From NCBI RefSeq assembly GCF_041260155.1, contig NC_091931.1:29477041-29541040 (forward strand): a DNA stretch of 64,000 nucleotides, read 5' to 3'. The translations under genes were made by a program, and so were the position numbers. The DNA comes from Ptychodera flava. Its lineage: Eukaryota; Hemichordata; Enteropneusta; Ptychoderidae. The notes under the pieces are model-generated. The model did not search any database. It was not told the DNA's origin and saw nothing but the letters and a program-made list of their open reading frames with translations. Below are positions 36,207 through 48,440 of the stretch, piece after piece; positions within the stretch are counted from its first letter, which is position 1, and every line of letters begins with the position of its first letter.

Positions 36207-37085
36207 TAGAACTCTTTAGAACTCGGAGAAGCTCCACTATTATGGGTTTGTCATTAGAAAGGGCTATAGTATAATGGTTTGAGTGCAAAGGATGTGTTAT
36301 TTCCGAAATTTCATACAGAGTTTAGCTTTGCTGTGAAAGAACATATAGGAATGCATTAGCCTTCAAGTACTTTACGGCAGTTCATATCATCACCAAAAAC
36401 TATCAAGGCTGGCTCAAACTGCTTAAATATTGAATATTAAATATTTCAAAATATTGCTGCCCTCCGTAGTATGCAGGCATCGGTGGTTCAGTGGTAGAAT
36501 TCTCGCCTGCCACGCGGGAGGCCCGGGTTCGATTCCCGGCCGATGCATCTCTTACTTTTACAAAATTGTGCTGGCATTACCATCGACAAAGTTTGTCACT
36601 TGTTCATGACATTAATATTTTGTACCGTGTATCGTTATTCATGAACAGTTATTCACTTAGTTAGTCTCAGGCCGTAAATTCCCAACAGTTCTTGGAACCA
36701 GAGTTCGCGGAGAAAGACAAACCAACGTTAGAATAAGTATTGATCTAATTAAGTTATTTCTCAATTTTTTACATAAAACGCACCATGATTAAAGACACTG
36801 GGATGACTTAAGTTTTCTAAATAACAATGAACGGTTTTCAATCAATCGGGGATTCTTTGGAAACTCTGCAATCATATCAAGGAGATAGAAAGGGACCGAC
36901 TCTTGTCCTTATCAAAGAAATAATTGAATACGAACAACTGGTGACAATGGTCCCGAGGATTGTCTTCACTTATTTGACAGTTGTTTGTTTTGAGAAAAAT
37001 TAAAATGTCCCACAGGTCATTACTATCATAGACCCTAAGACACGTCTGCCGATTTGAACGATGGAATACTCTTACAACATATACG
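36207..37085 (+). repeat. tRNA-Gly segmental duplication, unit C (partial)
   Basis: Begins at TTAGAACTCGGAGAAGCTCC and stays collinear with unit B to GACCCTAAGACACGTCTGCC and GATGGAATACTCTTAC. The distal half of the unit is missing. Confidence 0.82.
36477..36547 (+). tRNA. tRNA-Gly (GCC), unit C
   Basis: Identical to the copies at 12124 and 33743 over 71 nt, followed by a TTTT stop. Confidence 0.97.
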
Positions 37086-39149
37086 TGGAAATAATATGAC
37101 CTGTCGATATTAGCTTGGATAACGGCTAAGTTGTACCGTAAGAAAATCAGCGAATATACAACACTGAGGTTCGGACGAACAATGGGGTCGACTCATCTCA
37201 TGTACCTTTCCTATGCCTGGCAGACGGAAGTTTCAGACGTTATATAGCCTGCATTTTTCATTTGTACCTCGACCGTGGTTGTACATTTATCACCAACTTC
37301 CTTGTAATCTTCTCGCGCAGCCTCAAATGAATCGTCTTTCGCAATGACACTATTCAGTTGCGCATCCTCACGTGATTAACGATGGTTTCAATCATTGACT
37401 CATTGACTTTGTGGGCTTGGAGACTTTGTCGCGCTGGCTGCATTTGGCATCGCTTGACGGAAATTCATTTCGTCCATGGTGTAGAAGAGATCTGGTGCAT
37501 GTAAAATTTCAAAGAGCTGGAGACACCCTGACAGCGACTGGTTCTACCGACACCTCTACGTTGATAAATTTTGTTCATTGAGAAGGCCACTACATTGTTG
37601 ACGCTGTATATCTCAACAGTACAATACAGGTGAGCAAACATAACGGGTAGGTCAACACAATTTGACAAAACGAAAGCCAGATACGGTACAACCGACATGT
37701 ATGAAATACGAAGGAATTAAGTTTGTAACATATCGAAGGGAACAGTACAACCGTTGACCAAGTTATTCGCAAGGCAAGGATAACGCTCCAGGTTATCAGG
37801 CACGTTTGTTACTCTTTGTGTGTCGCCATAAAGAGGCAACCGTTTTGAACATGGCGGCATATTAAATAGTTCGCTAACACTGAACACCAAATGCTATATT
37901 CTATTCTGAAAGTAAACCGATTCATGGACTGAACAGTTGAATTCAAGTAAGACACAATTCGCTGTGATGTATCCGTGCATCCGATCACCTGAAAAAGTTG
38001 CATGGAACGTCCATTGGACGCTCTAAAATCTGTTAGGAACCACGAAATGTACTGAAGTCATTGTTTAAACAAGCGCGTTCATTGCGAGTACCATCTAACC
38101 CAAACTGACACTGACTACAGTGACCCAAGCTAAAATGCGTGTCGTACTGGTATCTTCACTTCTGAATAATGCTCCTTCGAGTTTACGTTTGACTTTGAAC
38201 GTGTGATCGTCATTGGAAAAAAGAGTGCGGTCTTAATACCACTATTGCAGTGACTTTACGCTTAGACCCTCCGGTTTTAGGGTCTATGCTTTACGTCACT
38301 GTAAACGCTGGTGACAAACAAACTGATATTTACAAAAGAATAAGTAATCTTTTATGCTATCAACAGGTTGAAAATTAATGGTACAAACATGGAAGTGTAG
38401 AACTAGAGTTAATAGTTTAATGTTCAATCGCTACAGTATTAACAGATGATGTTCCTAAATATATTTCGGCTTGCAAAGACTTTATTTGGATAACCTCACA
38501 AAAAACAAGAAATTGCAAAATAACTGGACACCGTGTGGGCAGAAAATAGGTCAGTATTCAGGAAACGTAGGGAGAGGGCCAGGAGACCCCGTGCAGGGGT
38601 CATTTATTTACACAATGATAAGTCGATGTCACATCATTTCCAATTTATGTAAAATACACACAGGAAAAAAGGAATTGATACACATCATTATGTGCAAGGC
38701 TGTACCAGACATGCGTTCATGACGTAAAATTAATTTGCCGGCGATATGAACGAGCAGGCATGAATCCGTCACAATTATGCTCGCATATACACAGATACCC
38801 ATGCTCACATACACATTTTATATCATAATTACATGTACACGATCGGATACATGAAAACGTATACTTAAATATACATGCACATTTGCACATATACGTAGTA
38901 TTACAGACAGACAGATAGACAGACCGACAGACAGACAGGCAGGCAGACACTGTAGTCAGACAGACTGACTTACACAGTACAGCCAAAACTGCCTCGCAAG
39001 ATGCTTTTAAATAGTGCGCTGATTGAGCTTGCTTTGTTCTGATGTTCGTTATGCTTTCTGTAGATGTGTGCTTCGAAAACAAAGCGCAGATCTATATACA
39101 GTTAACTTACTGACAATCGTGACAATGGTACTGGAGATGATAATTTGAC
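37086..39149. other. Spacer upstream of LRR gene 3; no gene
   Basis: No recognisable coding sequence. It contains a degenerate CAGA-type simple repeat (38905-38950). The promoter and first exon of LRR gene 3 should lie here or further upstream, but the promoter block of genes 1 and 2 was not found. Confidence 0.45.
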
Positions 39150-39515
39150 TTTACCGATAGTGTTGAATGCGCCCCAGGGACAGATATTCGGACTCAATTT
39201 TTTACAACACTTTTTCTGGTCTACCGCTTGCGGGGGATCATTTTGAAGCTCTTACAGTCAGATAAAGTTTTGATGGTCTTATTTTTTGTGAAACTTGAAA
39301 ATTCAAATAGCTTCCCATATAGTCGACACGGGAAAGGCAGCCACTTTGAATTTTAGATATTGGTAATATTTTAATTGTTGGTGATTTGTTGTACTTGTAC
39401 CAAATGTTGCACGTTGACTCGTGGTTCTTGGTTTTGAATTCGAAACGGACTAATTTGAAGTTTCCTTGACAAAAGTTTGAGCAAAAGTTTAAGTCTTTCC
39501 TTTCTTGCCGCATAC
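39150..39515 (+). repeat. Dispersed GGCCATTTTGAAT repeat, copy 5
   Basis: GAATGCGCCCCAGGGACAGA, GGTCTACCGCTTGCGGG, GGCAGCCACTTTGAATTTT, then GAGCAAAAGTTTAAGTC. It ends only about 165 bases before the coding exon of LRR gene 3, so it lies in its last intron. Confidence 0.7.
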
Positions 39516-39679
39516 CATCTCAAGGTAGAAGATCGGTAATCAGATGCTGTTTTAAAAGCCAGGACATTTCAGTCGATTTTGTCAAAAACCATCTTCTATA
39601 AGAAAATAATTGAAAATCGGGCTTTACTCGATGAAGGACGCTCACAACTTCTTTCATTTCCGTTTTCCCAAACAGAATC

Positions 39680-41334
39680 ATGAAATCGTGGTGCGGTCTG
39701 ATTCTAATTTTCGTGAACTTCGTGATGCTTTGCAAGGGAGATGACCCGGCTTGCCCTGCGGGTTGTAACTGCAGCGTTCCATTGGTAGTAAACTGTTCAT
39801 CGTCCGGCCTGACCAGTGTCCCAGAAGGCATTCCACTTGACACCGAGACACTCTACCTGCAGGGCAACAAAATTACAAGATTGGAAGTGAACTCGTTTGC
39901 CAACATGACAAGCCTGATCACACTGCGTCTGGACTCAAATCTGATAAAAACCATCGACAACGGTGCTTTCAACGGAGCAGAATCAGTGGACACTCTGAAC
40001 TTAGCCAATAACAACTTGACCTCTCTCAATAGAGACATGTTCGATGGCCTCCTCGGGATCACATCTCTCGATGTGGCACATAACCTGTTATCTTCCATCG
40101 AGGATTTTGCCTTTGTCGACATGATTTTTTTAACGGAGCTACACCTTAACAACAATTCAATCGAACATATGACAGCGAACATTTTCGAAGGAATAGACAA
40201 CCTTGAGGAATTACATCTGCAATATAACAAAATAAACGAGTTAAGGGAAAATACATCAGCGATCTAAGAAATTTAACATCACTTCGGTTGGACGTCAACA
40301 ACATCGCATCAATCGAGAAGAAAGCATTCAACGGACTGAACTCCCTAACTTTATTGAAATTATCAAGCAACGACCTGACTCAGTTGAATGGCGATATGTT
40401 AGACGGCCTTTCATTCCTGAAGAGACTCGACATTGACAGAAATGTGATCTCTACCATTGCGGACGATACTTTCACTGCAACACCCGAGCTTATCGACCTT
40501 GGTTTGAATATCAATAACATGAGTGAGATCAGCTCGACATTTTGGACCGGACTGGGCAAGCTACAAGATCTGAACCTCCGCTATAATCGTTTACAAGAAC
40601 TGAAAGTGGATTCTTTCAGAGGACTGACAAACATGGAACACTTGGAGCTGGATTCCAACAGAATTCAAAGCATAGAGAAAGGTGCTTTCAATGGACTCGA
40701 CCATCTTATCTACCTCGAAATGTCCTTCAACACACTTACCAAGATAACAGCGGACATGCTGACTGGTCTGAGAAAGATAGACTACATCAATCTATCCGCC
40801 AATAACTTGTCCTCACTCCAAGAAAACCTGTTCACAGAATGCTGCATAAATATGACAAATCTGCTGATGTACTACAACCAGTTTGAAGTGCTCGACCCCG
40901 ATTGGTTCATCGGTCTAGATCGTCTCAATAAAATCGATCTGGACACCAACAAGCTCCGCTCCATTCCCGGTGAGATTTTTGAGGTTCTCCCCAGCCTCAG
41001 CTACCTCATCTTGACCGGTAACCCGCTCCACTGCGATTGCGATATGCTTGAATACAGGGCGTGGTCCGGGTGCAACAACGCTGGGATGAAGACCATGTGT
41101 TCCAGCCCGGACGAATATAAGGAGCGAGTCATTGAGGAGATACCGCTGCACGAGTTCAGCGACATTTGTATATCAAGCTGCGAGCCTGAGAAAGAGACCA
41201 TCTCCACCCTGGCTTGGATCGGAATCGTTGTCGGTTGTTTCTTCGTTGGGGTCCTCGCGACGGTCGGTATTGGCCTATTTGCTCGCAGAAATCGGACCAA
41301 AGGCTATGCAGAACAGAGGAACGAAACTATCTAA
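39680..41334 (+). pseudogene. LRR transmembrane receptor 3 (long), frameshifted
   Basis: The start follows the acceptor TTCCCAAACAG by four bases. Signal peptide MKSWCGLILIFVNFVMLC, LRRNT (CPAGCNC...VNCSS), about 16 LRRs with FTECCINM, LRRCT (LHCDCDMLEYRAW...C...C), TM helix (WIGIVVGCFFVGVLATVGIG), 17-residue tail. One T is missing near 40254 (ATACATCAGCG where gene 1 has ATACATTCAGC), which splits the frame into 39680-40267 and 40288-41334. Total length 1655 bases, one short of 552 codons, exactly as in gene 2. Everything else is intact. AATAAA lies at 41366. The sequence alternates between gene 1-like and gene 2-like tracts. Recent pseudogene or assembly error. Confidence 0.87.
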
Positions 41335-42472
41335 ACACCAGACGTAAATCTGTAAACAAGGGACAAATAAAACCCGAGTGGTTCTGTAAATTAGACAAAC
41401 TGAGGTAATAAGTGGAGATACTATATTTGGTGATGTCCATTTTACCATTGATTGAAATAATTGACATGCGCAAACAAACATTACGTCAATGTAGAAGTGT
41501 TCATAAGATACATGTATTAAGCTTACTCGGAAAGCCAAGCTGTATAGTGATATGGAAAAAAAATCTTATTTAAGTTGAAACAAAGGTAAATTAAAAAACG
41601 CAATGTTTGGAAAAGTATCACCCATCACTTAACTTATCACTGCTAGAAGTATATAGAGTCGACTTTTGTTCAGTTATATAGTGCGAGTTACATGTAGTTA
41701 TATTAAAAATTAATGTGTTTTTAATTTTTTTTCTTATCTCGTTTAAGGTTATTGCTGCTTTGCAAATTATGTTTTATTACTTTTTGGCAAAGTTTTAAAA
41801 AAAACAAACAAAAAATAACGTTCTTGGTCAAATCAGTGATATAATTTACCATTCAAATTAATCCAACAAAATTTTGTTTCTCATGCTTGCTCTGTAACAA
41901 AAAGTGTGGCGAAGCGGTCTTTTCTCTTTTTTTTTGCTGTTTGTTTTTTTTCTATTTTTATTTATTTGTCAATAGAAAAGAGACGTTTGATTTCAACCGT
42001 TTTTCTGATAGGCGGAAAGATGATAACCCCAACAATCAAATTCGTATAAAGTTACATATATCAAAGTATACAGATGTCCTCGTGGGAGATTACAGTGCTC
42101 GATGCTAAAAGCAGAGCGTTCTAAATAATAACAAATTATTTCCAGTACAAAGTAATAATATCTGTTACTTACAAGTTTCATGCATCCTGCAATCTTCAGA
42201 CAGATGTACAAGGATTATTGGCTCTACACTCTCATTTATATGGCTGGGACGTACCATTATATTTCTAGGTGTGTTAAAATTTGATAAATAATATTTGTTT
42301 TGGTAGCACATTTTTATTCATATATATATACCTATCTGACGATCGCGTGTATGCGTGAAACTCGAGTAATAGGTACCAAACATACTTGATGTGTTCTCAT
42401 ATTTATTGTAATATTGCTCTGCATCCCTGCATCGAGCACTTTACCCCTCTGAGAAGATACAAACAAGTTTTG

Positions 42473-42477
<5 letters not shown>

Positions 42478-42534
<57 letters not shown>
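42478..42534. repeat. (TA)n microsatellite
   Basis: Perfect dinucleotide repeat. Confidence 0.97.
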
Positions 42535-42538
<4 letters not shown>

Positions 42539-42763
42539 CCGATTCGGTTCGTTTATTTGTTTATATGTATGAACGTTCGTTCCGAATAATCACCGAACTA
42601 GCACAAACTGGATTCACAGTCTAAATACGTTGTTGTTGTTTTTCCTTAATAGAAAATTAAAGACAGATTCAGACACTGTCAACCGTGGACATTTATTTGT
42701 GTGAGGCGTTTGGAGAGAGAGTGCAGGTAGGGGCGTATGTATGTATGTGAGTGCCCCTGGTTT

Positions 42764-42766
<3 letters not shown>

Positions 42767-42845
<79 letters not shown>

Positions 42846-42852
42846 AGAGAGA
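42767..42852. repeat. (GA)n microsatellite
   Basis: Dinucleotide repeat ending in a G run. Confidence 0.97.
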
Positions 42853-43470
42853 GAAGTCCAACATCGTTATGTTTATTTGAGGGTCTCTGGTATCCCTTGG
42901 TCTGCCTTCAAAAAGTTATGTTACCTTGTACCTTATCAAGACTACGATGCAAGGAACATGAGTAAGAGACTTGAGAATATCCGATCATTTACATCATGTA
43001 GGCAAACCATAGATGATCAACGACCGCATCACACTATAACGTAACTCGACATTACATTATGTTGTCCTCATTAGCAAACATATATAGTTGTGTGTTTGTT
43101 CAATGTTGCACATGCGATCATAAGATAACACATTTTTAATGTAATTGCAAGTACTCTCAAAAACATTCCCTGGGAAGAAATGGCAACCAATATTCAAATT
43201 CTTGAGGCATTTGGTTTACACTGTTTTGTGTTTTCCTGGACTGAAAATCGTGAACAATGTATTGGAGTTTTCGATATGTGCTCGATACATTGGCCATGGC
43301 AGTAATGCTGTCATTAGCTGTCGAGGCACATCAAAGGTCTTTTTAGTTTCCATTCTTCGTTGTAGAAATACCAGACTTAATCGAAAAATTTCTTGGCATT
43401 GTGTCTCTAAAATCTTCTCACTATAGACGAATCTTTAATTTCCACATAAAAAATATTTCAGTAGCCTATA

Positions 43471-43573
43471 TTAGCCTATCGTCACAGGTGCCTGGGTTGC
43501 CGGCGTACATGCATAGAGAGAGATGGGATGTACACCGGCAACCCAGGCACCTGTGTGTTAGCCTATCGTCACA
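43471..43573. repeat. Hairpin flanked by 16-bp direct repeats
   Basis: CACAGGTGCCTGGGTTGCC and the rest of a 28-base arm (43483-43510) pair with 43528-43555 with one mismatch across a 17-base loop. Direct repeats TTAGCCTATCGTCACA (43471-43486 and 43558-43573) enclose the hairpin. It could be a tiny foldback element with a long target duplication, or a structured RNA precursor. Confidence 0.8.
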
Positions 43574-43825
43574 TTAAAATTGGAAATCTGGAAGCAGAAT
43601 ACTTCGACGAAGTAGCCGTTCAAACAGCTCGATCATAGACGCGATGCAAACACTTGCACACATCTTGTAAAGTACCGATCGTAAAATCAAAATTCTGGCA
43701 TTTCTTAGGAAAACTTTTAAAAAGCGGAATGTGTTTATATTTCCCAACACAAATTAATGTATACCTTACTTCGAAAATGCACAGAATGATATACAACACA
43801 GAGTTGGACATGCAAAATGAAAACT

Positions 43826-43973
<148 letters not shown>

Positions 43974-44319
43974 CCGTTGCCGGAGTTAACAATATTGGTT
44001 AATCTGAATAATATCTTCTTCAAAAGAAGGCGTAGCAGCTGAGTAAACTCTGATTACACCGTCTTTGTTATAAATTAATTGATGATGTTTGTCGCTAAAT
44101 GGTATGAAACTTAGATAATAATGTTAACTACAGTGTTATGAGTAAGACCAGTGTGGTGTGCTGTTTACGATAAGGTTCCAATGATCGATAGAGAGCGCTC
44201 TAACCATTATATTTACGATAGCGTCAAGGATGCTGTTCCAGTGTAAACCGTTGACCTCAGACAAAAGTTCCGCACTTACGTGGTAGGCCATAGAATGAGT
44301 GGAATCACGGTGTTTGCGT

Positions 44320-44445
44320 GATCAGCGCGTTTCCATGAAAGTGTATTTATCATTTTGAGTTATATGCAGGAAGACTGATTTGCGGTGACGAGGCAAGCCA
44401 AGGAAATTTTGTTGGCTTCACGTGTTGTGACAGAAACTGAAAATG
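44320..44445 (+). other. Candidate non-coding exon 1 of LRR gene 4
   Basis: The sequence ends at a strong splice donor, CTGAAAATG followed by GTAAGTTATC (intron from 44446). No long open frame crosses it. If spliced to the acceptor at 46356, the intron is 1.9 kb. The upstream limit is not defined, and the assignment rests on position and donor strength only. Confidence 0.3.
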
Positions 44446-45300
44446 GTAAGTTATCTTTCTACCTGAGTTTGATTTGTAATGGTCTTTAAGGGAACGTTAC
44501 TGACTGTTAGCGTACCGTAATCTGCGTTAATCTGCGTTAATACAGCAGCAATGTTCACTTCGAAGGTATGCGTAATTGGAAATAATGTTCGTTAATTTAC
44601 CATCAGCCGCTCCGATTTTACACGCGCATTCTGCCACCCCCCTTACATTGCCAGATCTGAAAATGCAGTTTAGTCGGGGTGGCAATCAGTTCTTTGTTGA
44701 GAGGAATTCACTTTTACTACAGTTTGACATTCAAAATGTCAAACGTATTAAGTCGTTGCGGTCTTTGTGATTTGATGATATGATAAACGTAACGATACGG
44801 GGAGGTTTGACAACGTACAGGTAGTTGAAAATGGTGCTTGTATGTTGCGATCTATTTCGTCTTAGACATGGAAAAAATATTATATCATCGTTAACAATAC
44901 TATCCCACCCACACTAAGCTTCGAAATTCTAGTAAAAAGAAACTTGAGTCGATCAGGAGTACGTGATAGGGATTTTTGGTGTCAGCAACGGCGCTCCCAA
45001 TGCCTCTGTTTTATAATAGTGGGACACTTCGTTCAGTTTAAGCGATACAAGGCAATGCCAGGTACGGCAGTATGTTTGAACATCAATAAAAGTTGGCACT
45101 TGACGAGTTTTTTCGTCGGTAATACGAGGTTAAGGACAATAAAACATAAAAAATCAACATGACCTTACTTTGCTATTTATGGGTGTCAAGTATCTGGCTT
45201 CTGTTGGTATTTCGTTACAATTAAAAGGGTAATATTTTTTGAAACCGTACTTTAACAAGCGGGCCGATAGAGACCCACTGTGTCACATAGAGAATAGCTG
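44446..45300. other. Putative intron sequence; no gene
   Basis: No recognisable coding sequence or repeat before the tandem array at 45360. Confidence 0.35.
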
Positions 45301-45359
45301 TTTGTCACATATGTGTTGATGAAGAACGTGGAAATCTTTGATAGCCCATTTCAGGACTG

Positions 45360-46025
45360 TCTGGCCAAATATGGCAAAAACAGTCACAAAGATACACAAT
45401 AGAAGATTTCATCATAGTTTGAACATATAATCACATTAAGACCATCCCTCGGTACACTTATACCAAATTTCAAAGCTATCAGACAAGCACTTTTTGAGGA
45501 ACACACTTTTGACCAAAAATGTCACAAATTGCCTCAAAAATAAAAATTGCAGATGCCATCATAATTTCAATATATCACATATAGATCATCCCTGGCAAGC
45601 TGTATACCAAATATCAAAGCAATCAGGCAAGTGGTTTTGAGAAAAAATATTGACCAAAAATTGCAAAAATTGCCCAAAAAATACAAATATGCAAATTTAA
45701 TTACAACATGAAAAAACCTCAGGCTGACTGAAGTAAGCTCGGGAACCTCAATATCAAGTTGAAAATTAATTGCACCAGCAATTTCAAAGAAGATTCTTTT
45801 GACCAAAAAGAGATAAAATTACAAAAAAAACCCACAAATATGAAAATTTCACTATCGTTTGAACAAAACTGAAGACACCCCTAGGAACCTACATACCAAA
45901 TTTCAAAGTAATTTGACAAGTGGTGTCCGAGAACATGATTTTTCCGAAAATAAAGAAAATTGTCCTAAAAATACAAATATGAATGTTTCACCACAATTCC
46001 AACAAACCTGATTGAAGTCACCCAT
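45360..46025 (+). repeat. Tandem repeat array, about 145-155-bp unit
   Basis: Four to five diverged units. Each has ATACCAAATTTCAAAG, an AAGTGGTTTTTGAGAA-like block, TTGACCAAAAA, and CAAATATGAAAATTTCA. The unit and sequence differ from the 146-bp family at the window start. No coding signal. Confidence 0.75.
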
Positions 46026-46074
46026 AGTCATCTCCCTCCCCGAGGCTAAGAAACTGACAAGTCCCTAATGTCGT

Positions 46075-46261
46075 TATCGTCATCGTCATTGTTGTCATCA
46101 TCGTCATTATCATCATCATTGTCATCAGGTTTTGTCGTCTTCATCATCATAATCATCACCAGTACCATACCACCACCACCATTATCATCATGATCATCAT
46201 TACAACCACCACTTCCACCACCACCACCACAATCATCATCATCATCATCATCATCATCATT

Positions 46262-46312
<51 letters not shown>

Positions 46313-46313
46313 G
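46075..46313. repeat. (CAT)n trinucleotide repeat
   Basis: Imperfect then near-perfect CAT/ATC repeat. It ends 43 bases before the 3' splice site of LRR gene 4. Confidence 0.95.
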
Positions 46314-46368
46314 TTTGTTTGTCCAATTTGGTTTCACGGCTTCTTTCTGTATGCAGGAAACTGTAAGA

Positions 46369-47355
46369 ATGGGAAACAGATCTACTTGGCACTGTATCCT
46401 GAGGATCAGTGTTCTGGTATTCCTTGCCACAGTCACCGCAGATGCCTGTCCCACTTTATGTGACTGCTACAGTTCCGTTGACGCCGGTAATGTTACAGAT
46501 TGCTCCGCGAGAGATTTGACTGCTATCCCCGAGGACATTCCGGAAAGCACCTCATTCCTGGATCTAAGTGCTAACAGACTTGTCCTCAATGAAACCAGCA
46601 TGTTCGGTGGCTTGTCGAACCTCCAGACTTTAAACTTGTCCTACAATAACATTGCTGAGATAGAGGGCGCTGCTCTTTACGGCCTGAAGAGGTTGGCCGT
46701 GCTGGATTTGAGCCACAATGGGATAATCCGTCTTGATTACGGCGACTTTGTTGGGTTAGAGGCCATTTCCGAAATAGACATTAACAACAATGATATAGTT
46801 AACATTGCAGCAAATACATTTACCGCGTTTGTAAGGCTTAGAAGAATTTCCCTCGGCGATAACGCCTTGGATTATCTGGACTCGGAAAGTTTCTCCGGTT
46901 TATTCACTCTACAATTCCTCGATCTCCATGGAAACCGGCTTCAGACTGTACCCGGAGTTTTGATGGACGAACTGCCATCCTTGGCGTACGTTGACGTCAG
47001 TAGTAACCCACTTCGTTGCGACTGCTCTCTACTCGAGTTCAGAGTATGGTTCAGCTACCACGGTCAGAGGTCGTCCGCTCCACAACCCAGGTGTCATTCA
47101 CCGGCCGAATACGCGAACAGTGACATATTGGCCATCTCGACTGACGACTTGGCGAGAACATGTCATGATTCAACGGGGACCCGGATGTCAACAGGAGGAT
47201 GGGTGGCTGTTGTCATGGTGGCGTTTCTCCTTGGAGTCCTTCTCACACTTCTCGCGATATTTTTGGTCAGGATGATACGAGAACGAGTCCTCCGCAATCA
47301 AGCCACGGACACGAAGGACCTGACCAAGGAGGAGCAGCCGACAGCAACATCTTGA
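46369..47355 (+). CDS. LRR transmembrane receptor 4 (short)
   Basis: Intact 328-residue protein. The ATG is chosen because the acceptor TTTCTGTATGCAG ends at 46356, twelve bases upstream. In-frame sequence further upstream is intron. Signal peptide about 1-27 (MGNRSTWHCILRISVLVFLA...DA), LRRNT (CPTLCDC...TDCSA), six LRRs, LRRCT (LRCDCSLLEFRVW...C...C), TM helix (WVAVVMVAFLLGVLLTLLAIF), 28-residue Lys/Asp/Thr-rich tail. It has about ten fewer LRRs than the long members but the same cap and TM style. AATAAA lies at 47366, ten bases after the stop. Surface recognition or adhesion role by family; ligand unknown. Confidence 0.9.
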   Translation: MGNRSTWHCILRISVLVFLATVTADACPTLCDCYSSVDAGNVTDCSARDLTAIPEDIPESTSFLDLSANRLVLNETSMFGGLSNLQTLNLSYNNIAEIEGAALYGLKRLAVLDLSHNGIIRLDYGDFVGLEAISEIDINNNDIVNIAANTFTAFVRLRRISLGDNALDYLDSESFSGLFTLQFLDLHGNRLQTVPGVLMDELPSLAYVDVSSNPLRCDCSLLEFRVWFSYHGQRSSAPQPRCHSPAEYANSDILAISTDDLARTCHDSTGTRMSTGGWVAVVMVAFLLGVLLTLLAIFLVRMIRERVLRNQATDTKDLTKEEQPTATS

Positions 47356-47747
47356 AACAAGATGAAATAAAACTTGAATACTAAACCTATTCACTTTGAA
47401 ATGATGTCTACTAAACTACAACTCAAGCTTCATCGGCTGTAACATTTTATCATGTATTCTGTCAAAAGCAGTTTCTTTCCCAACTGAAAAACATAACATG
47501 TCGAAATGTCCAATGTTTAACTTGTGGACACATCCTGTATGCGTGTCATGTCTAGTTTAATTTGACAACTGAATTTTAGTCTTGCTTAAATTTATTTGTC
47601 GATTATCACAGTTCCATTTGACACACAATATTTGGTCTAGGCGAAATAAATTCTTTGTTCTTCAGTATACTGTAGGGAAAAGAATAAAACATACTTTTCG
47701 AATGAAAGTAAATATTAGACCATTGTCCTTCCATAAAACTATATAGA
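47356..47747. other. LRR gene 4 3' flank; no gene
   Basis: Contains the polyadenylation signal at 47366 and no further coding sequence. Confidence 0.5.
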
Positions 47748-48004
47748 CATACATACATAAAAACATACATACATACATACATACATACATACATACATAC
47801 ATACATACATACATACGTACGTACGTACGTACGTACGTACGTACGTACGTACGTACGTACATACGTACATACATACATACATACATACGTACGTACGTAC
47901 GTACGTACATACATACATACATACATACATACATACATACATACATACATACATACATACATACATACATACATACATACATACATACATACATACATAC
48001 ATAC
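47748..48004. repeat. (ACAT)n/(ACGT)n microsatellite
   Basis: Tetranucleotide repeat with alternating blocks of ACAT and ACGT. Reported frames here are simple MYVC-type translations. Confidence 0.97.
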
Positions 48005-48239
48005 GGCTAAATCGTTTTAATACTCTTTCTTACCGTCACCTCTTTTTTAAGGGCACAGCCAATTTATGAATGATTTACCCAATGAGGAGCATTAATTCAA
48101 CGCTTGCATTTTAACTGAGCAATAAAAAAGTGGTATTGAAACAAATTTCATAGTTCATTTGATCCTCAGAACACTTGTACATGGACAATCCACTGCTTCT
48201 GTAGTAAATGTAGACCTATATAAATTTAGTTGTTTTTGA

Positions 48240-48440
48240 AAAATGTTTTTCATTGTTTTTTAATTTAAATTGTTGTATATTTTACGTCAGCCATTAACTT
48301 TTGCTCGTTGTATATTGTGTTATGGGGGACTGACTTTGTATGGGTGTTTTGCACCTGTTTTGGTCACCCAATCTTATGTAGACCTTTTTTTTAGTTTACG
48401 TTGGATAAATCTTAATAAATAAACAAAAATAAATATATCC
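48240..48440 (+). mobile_element. Possible LINE 3' end
   Basis: A segment ending in CTTAATAAATAAACAAAAATAAATA. The preceding sequence (GTTATGGGGGACTGACTTTG) looks like the 3' UTR of a LINE, but no coding part remains, so the family cannot be assigned. Confidence 0.35.

Larger units (their letters stand above)
41335..43470. other. Spacer between LRR genes 3 and 4; no gene
   Basis: AT-rich sequence with microsatellites (TA at 42478-42534, GA at 42767-42852). The ORFs across these are simple-sequence translations. Nothing else is recognised. Confidence 0.5.

Noticed and set aside
39840-41300. Minus-strand frames opposite the LRR coding exons
   Set aside because: They are shadows produced by the LRR codon pattern and have no start context, domain or splice support.
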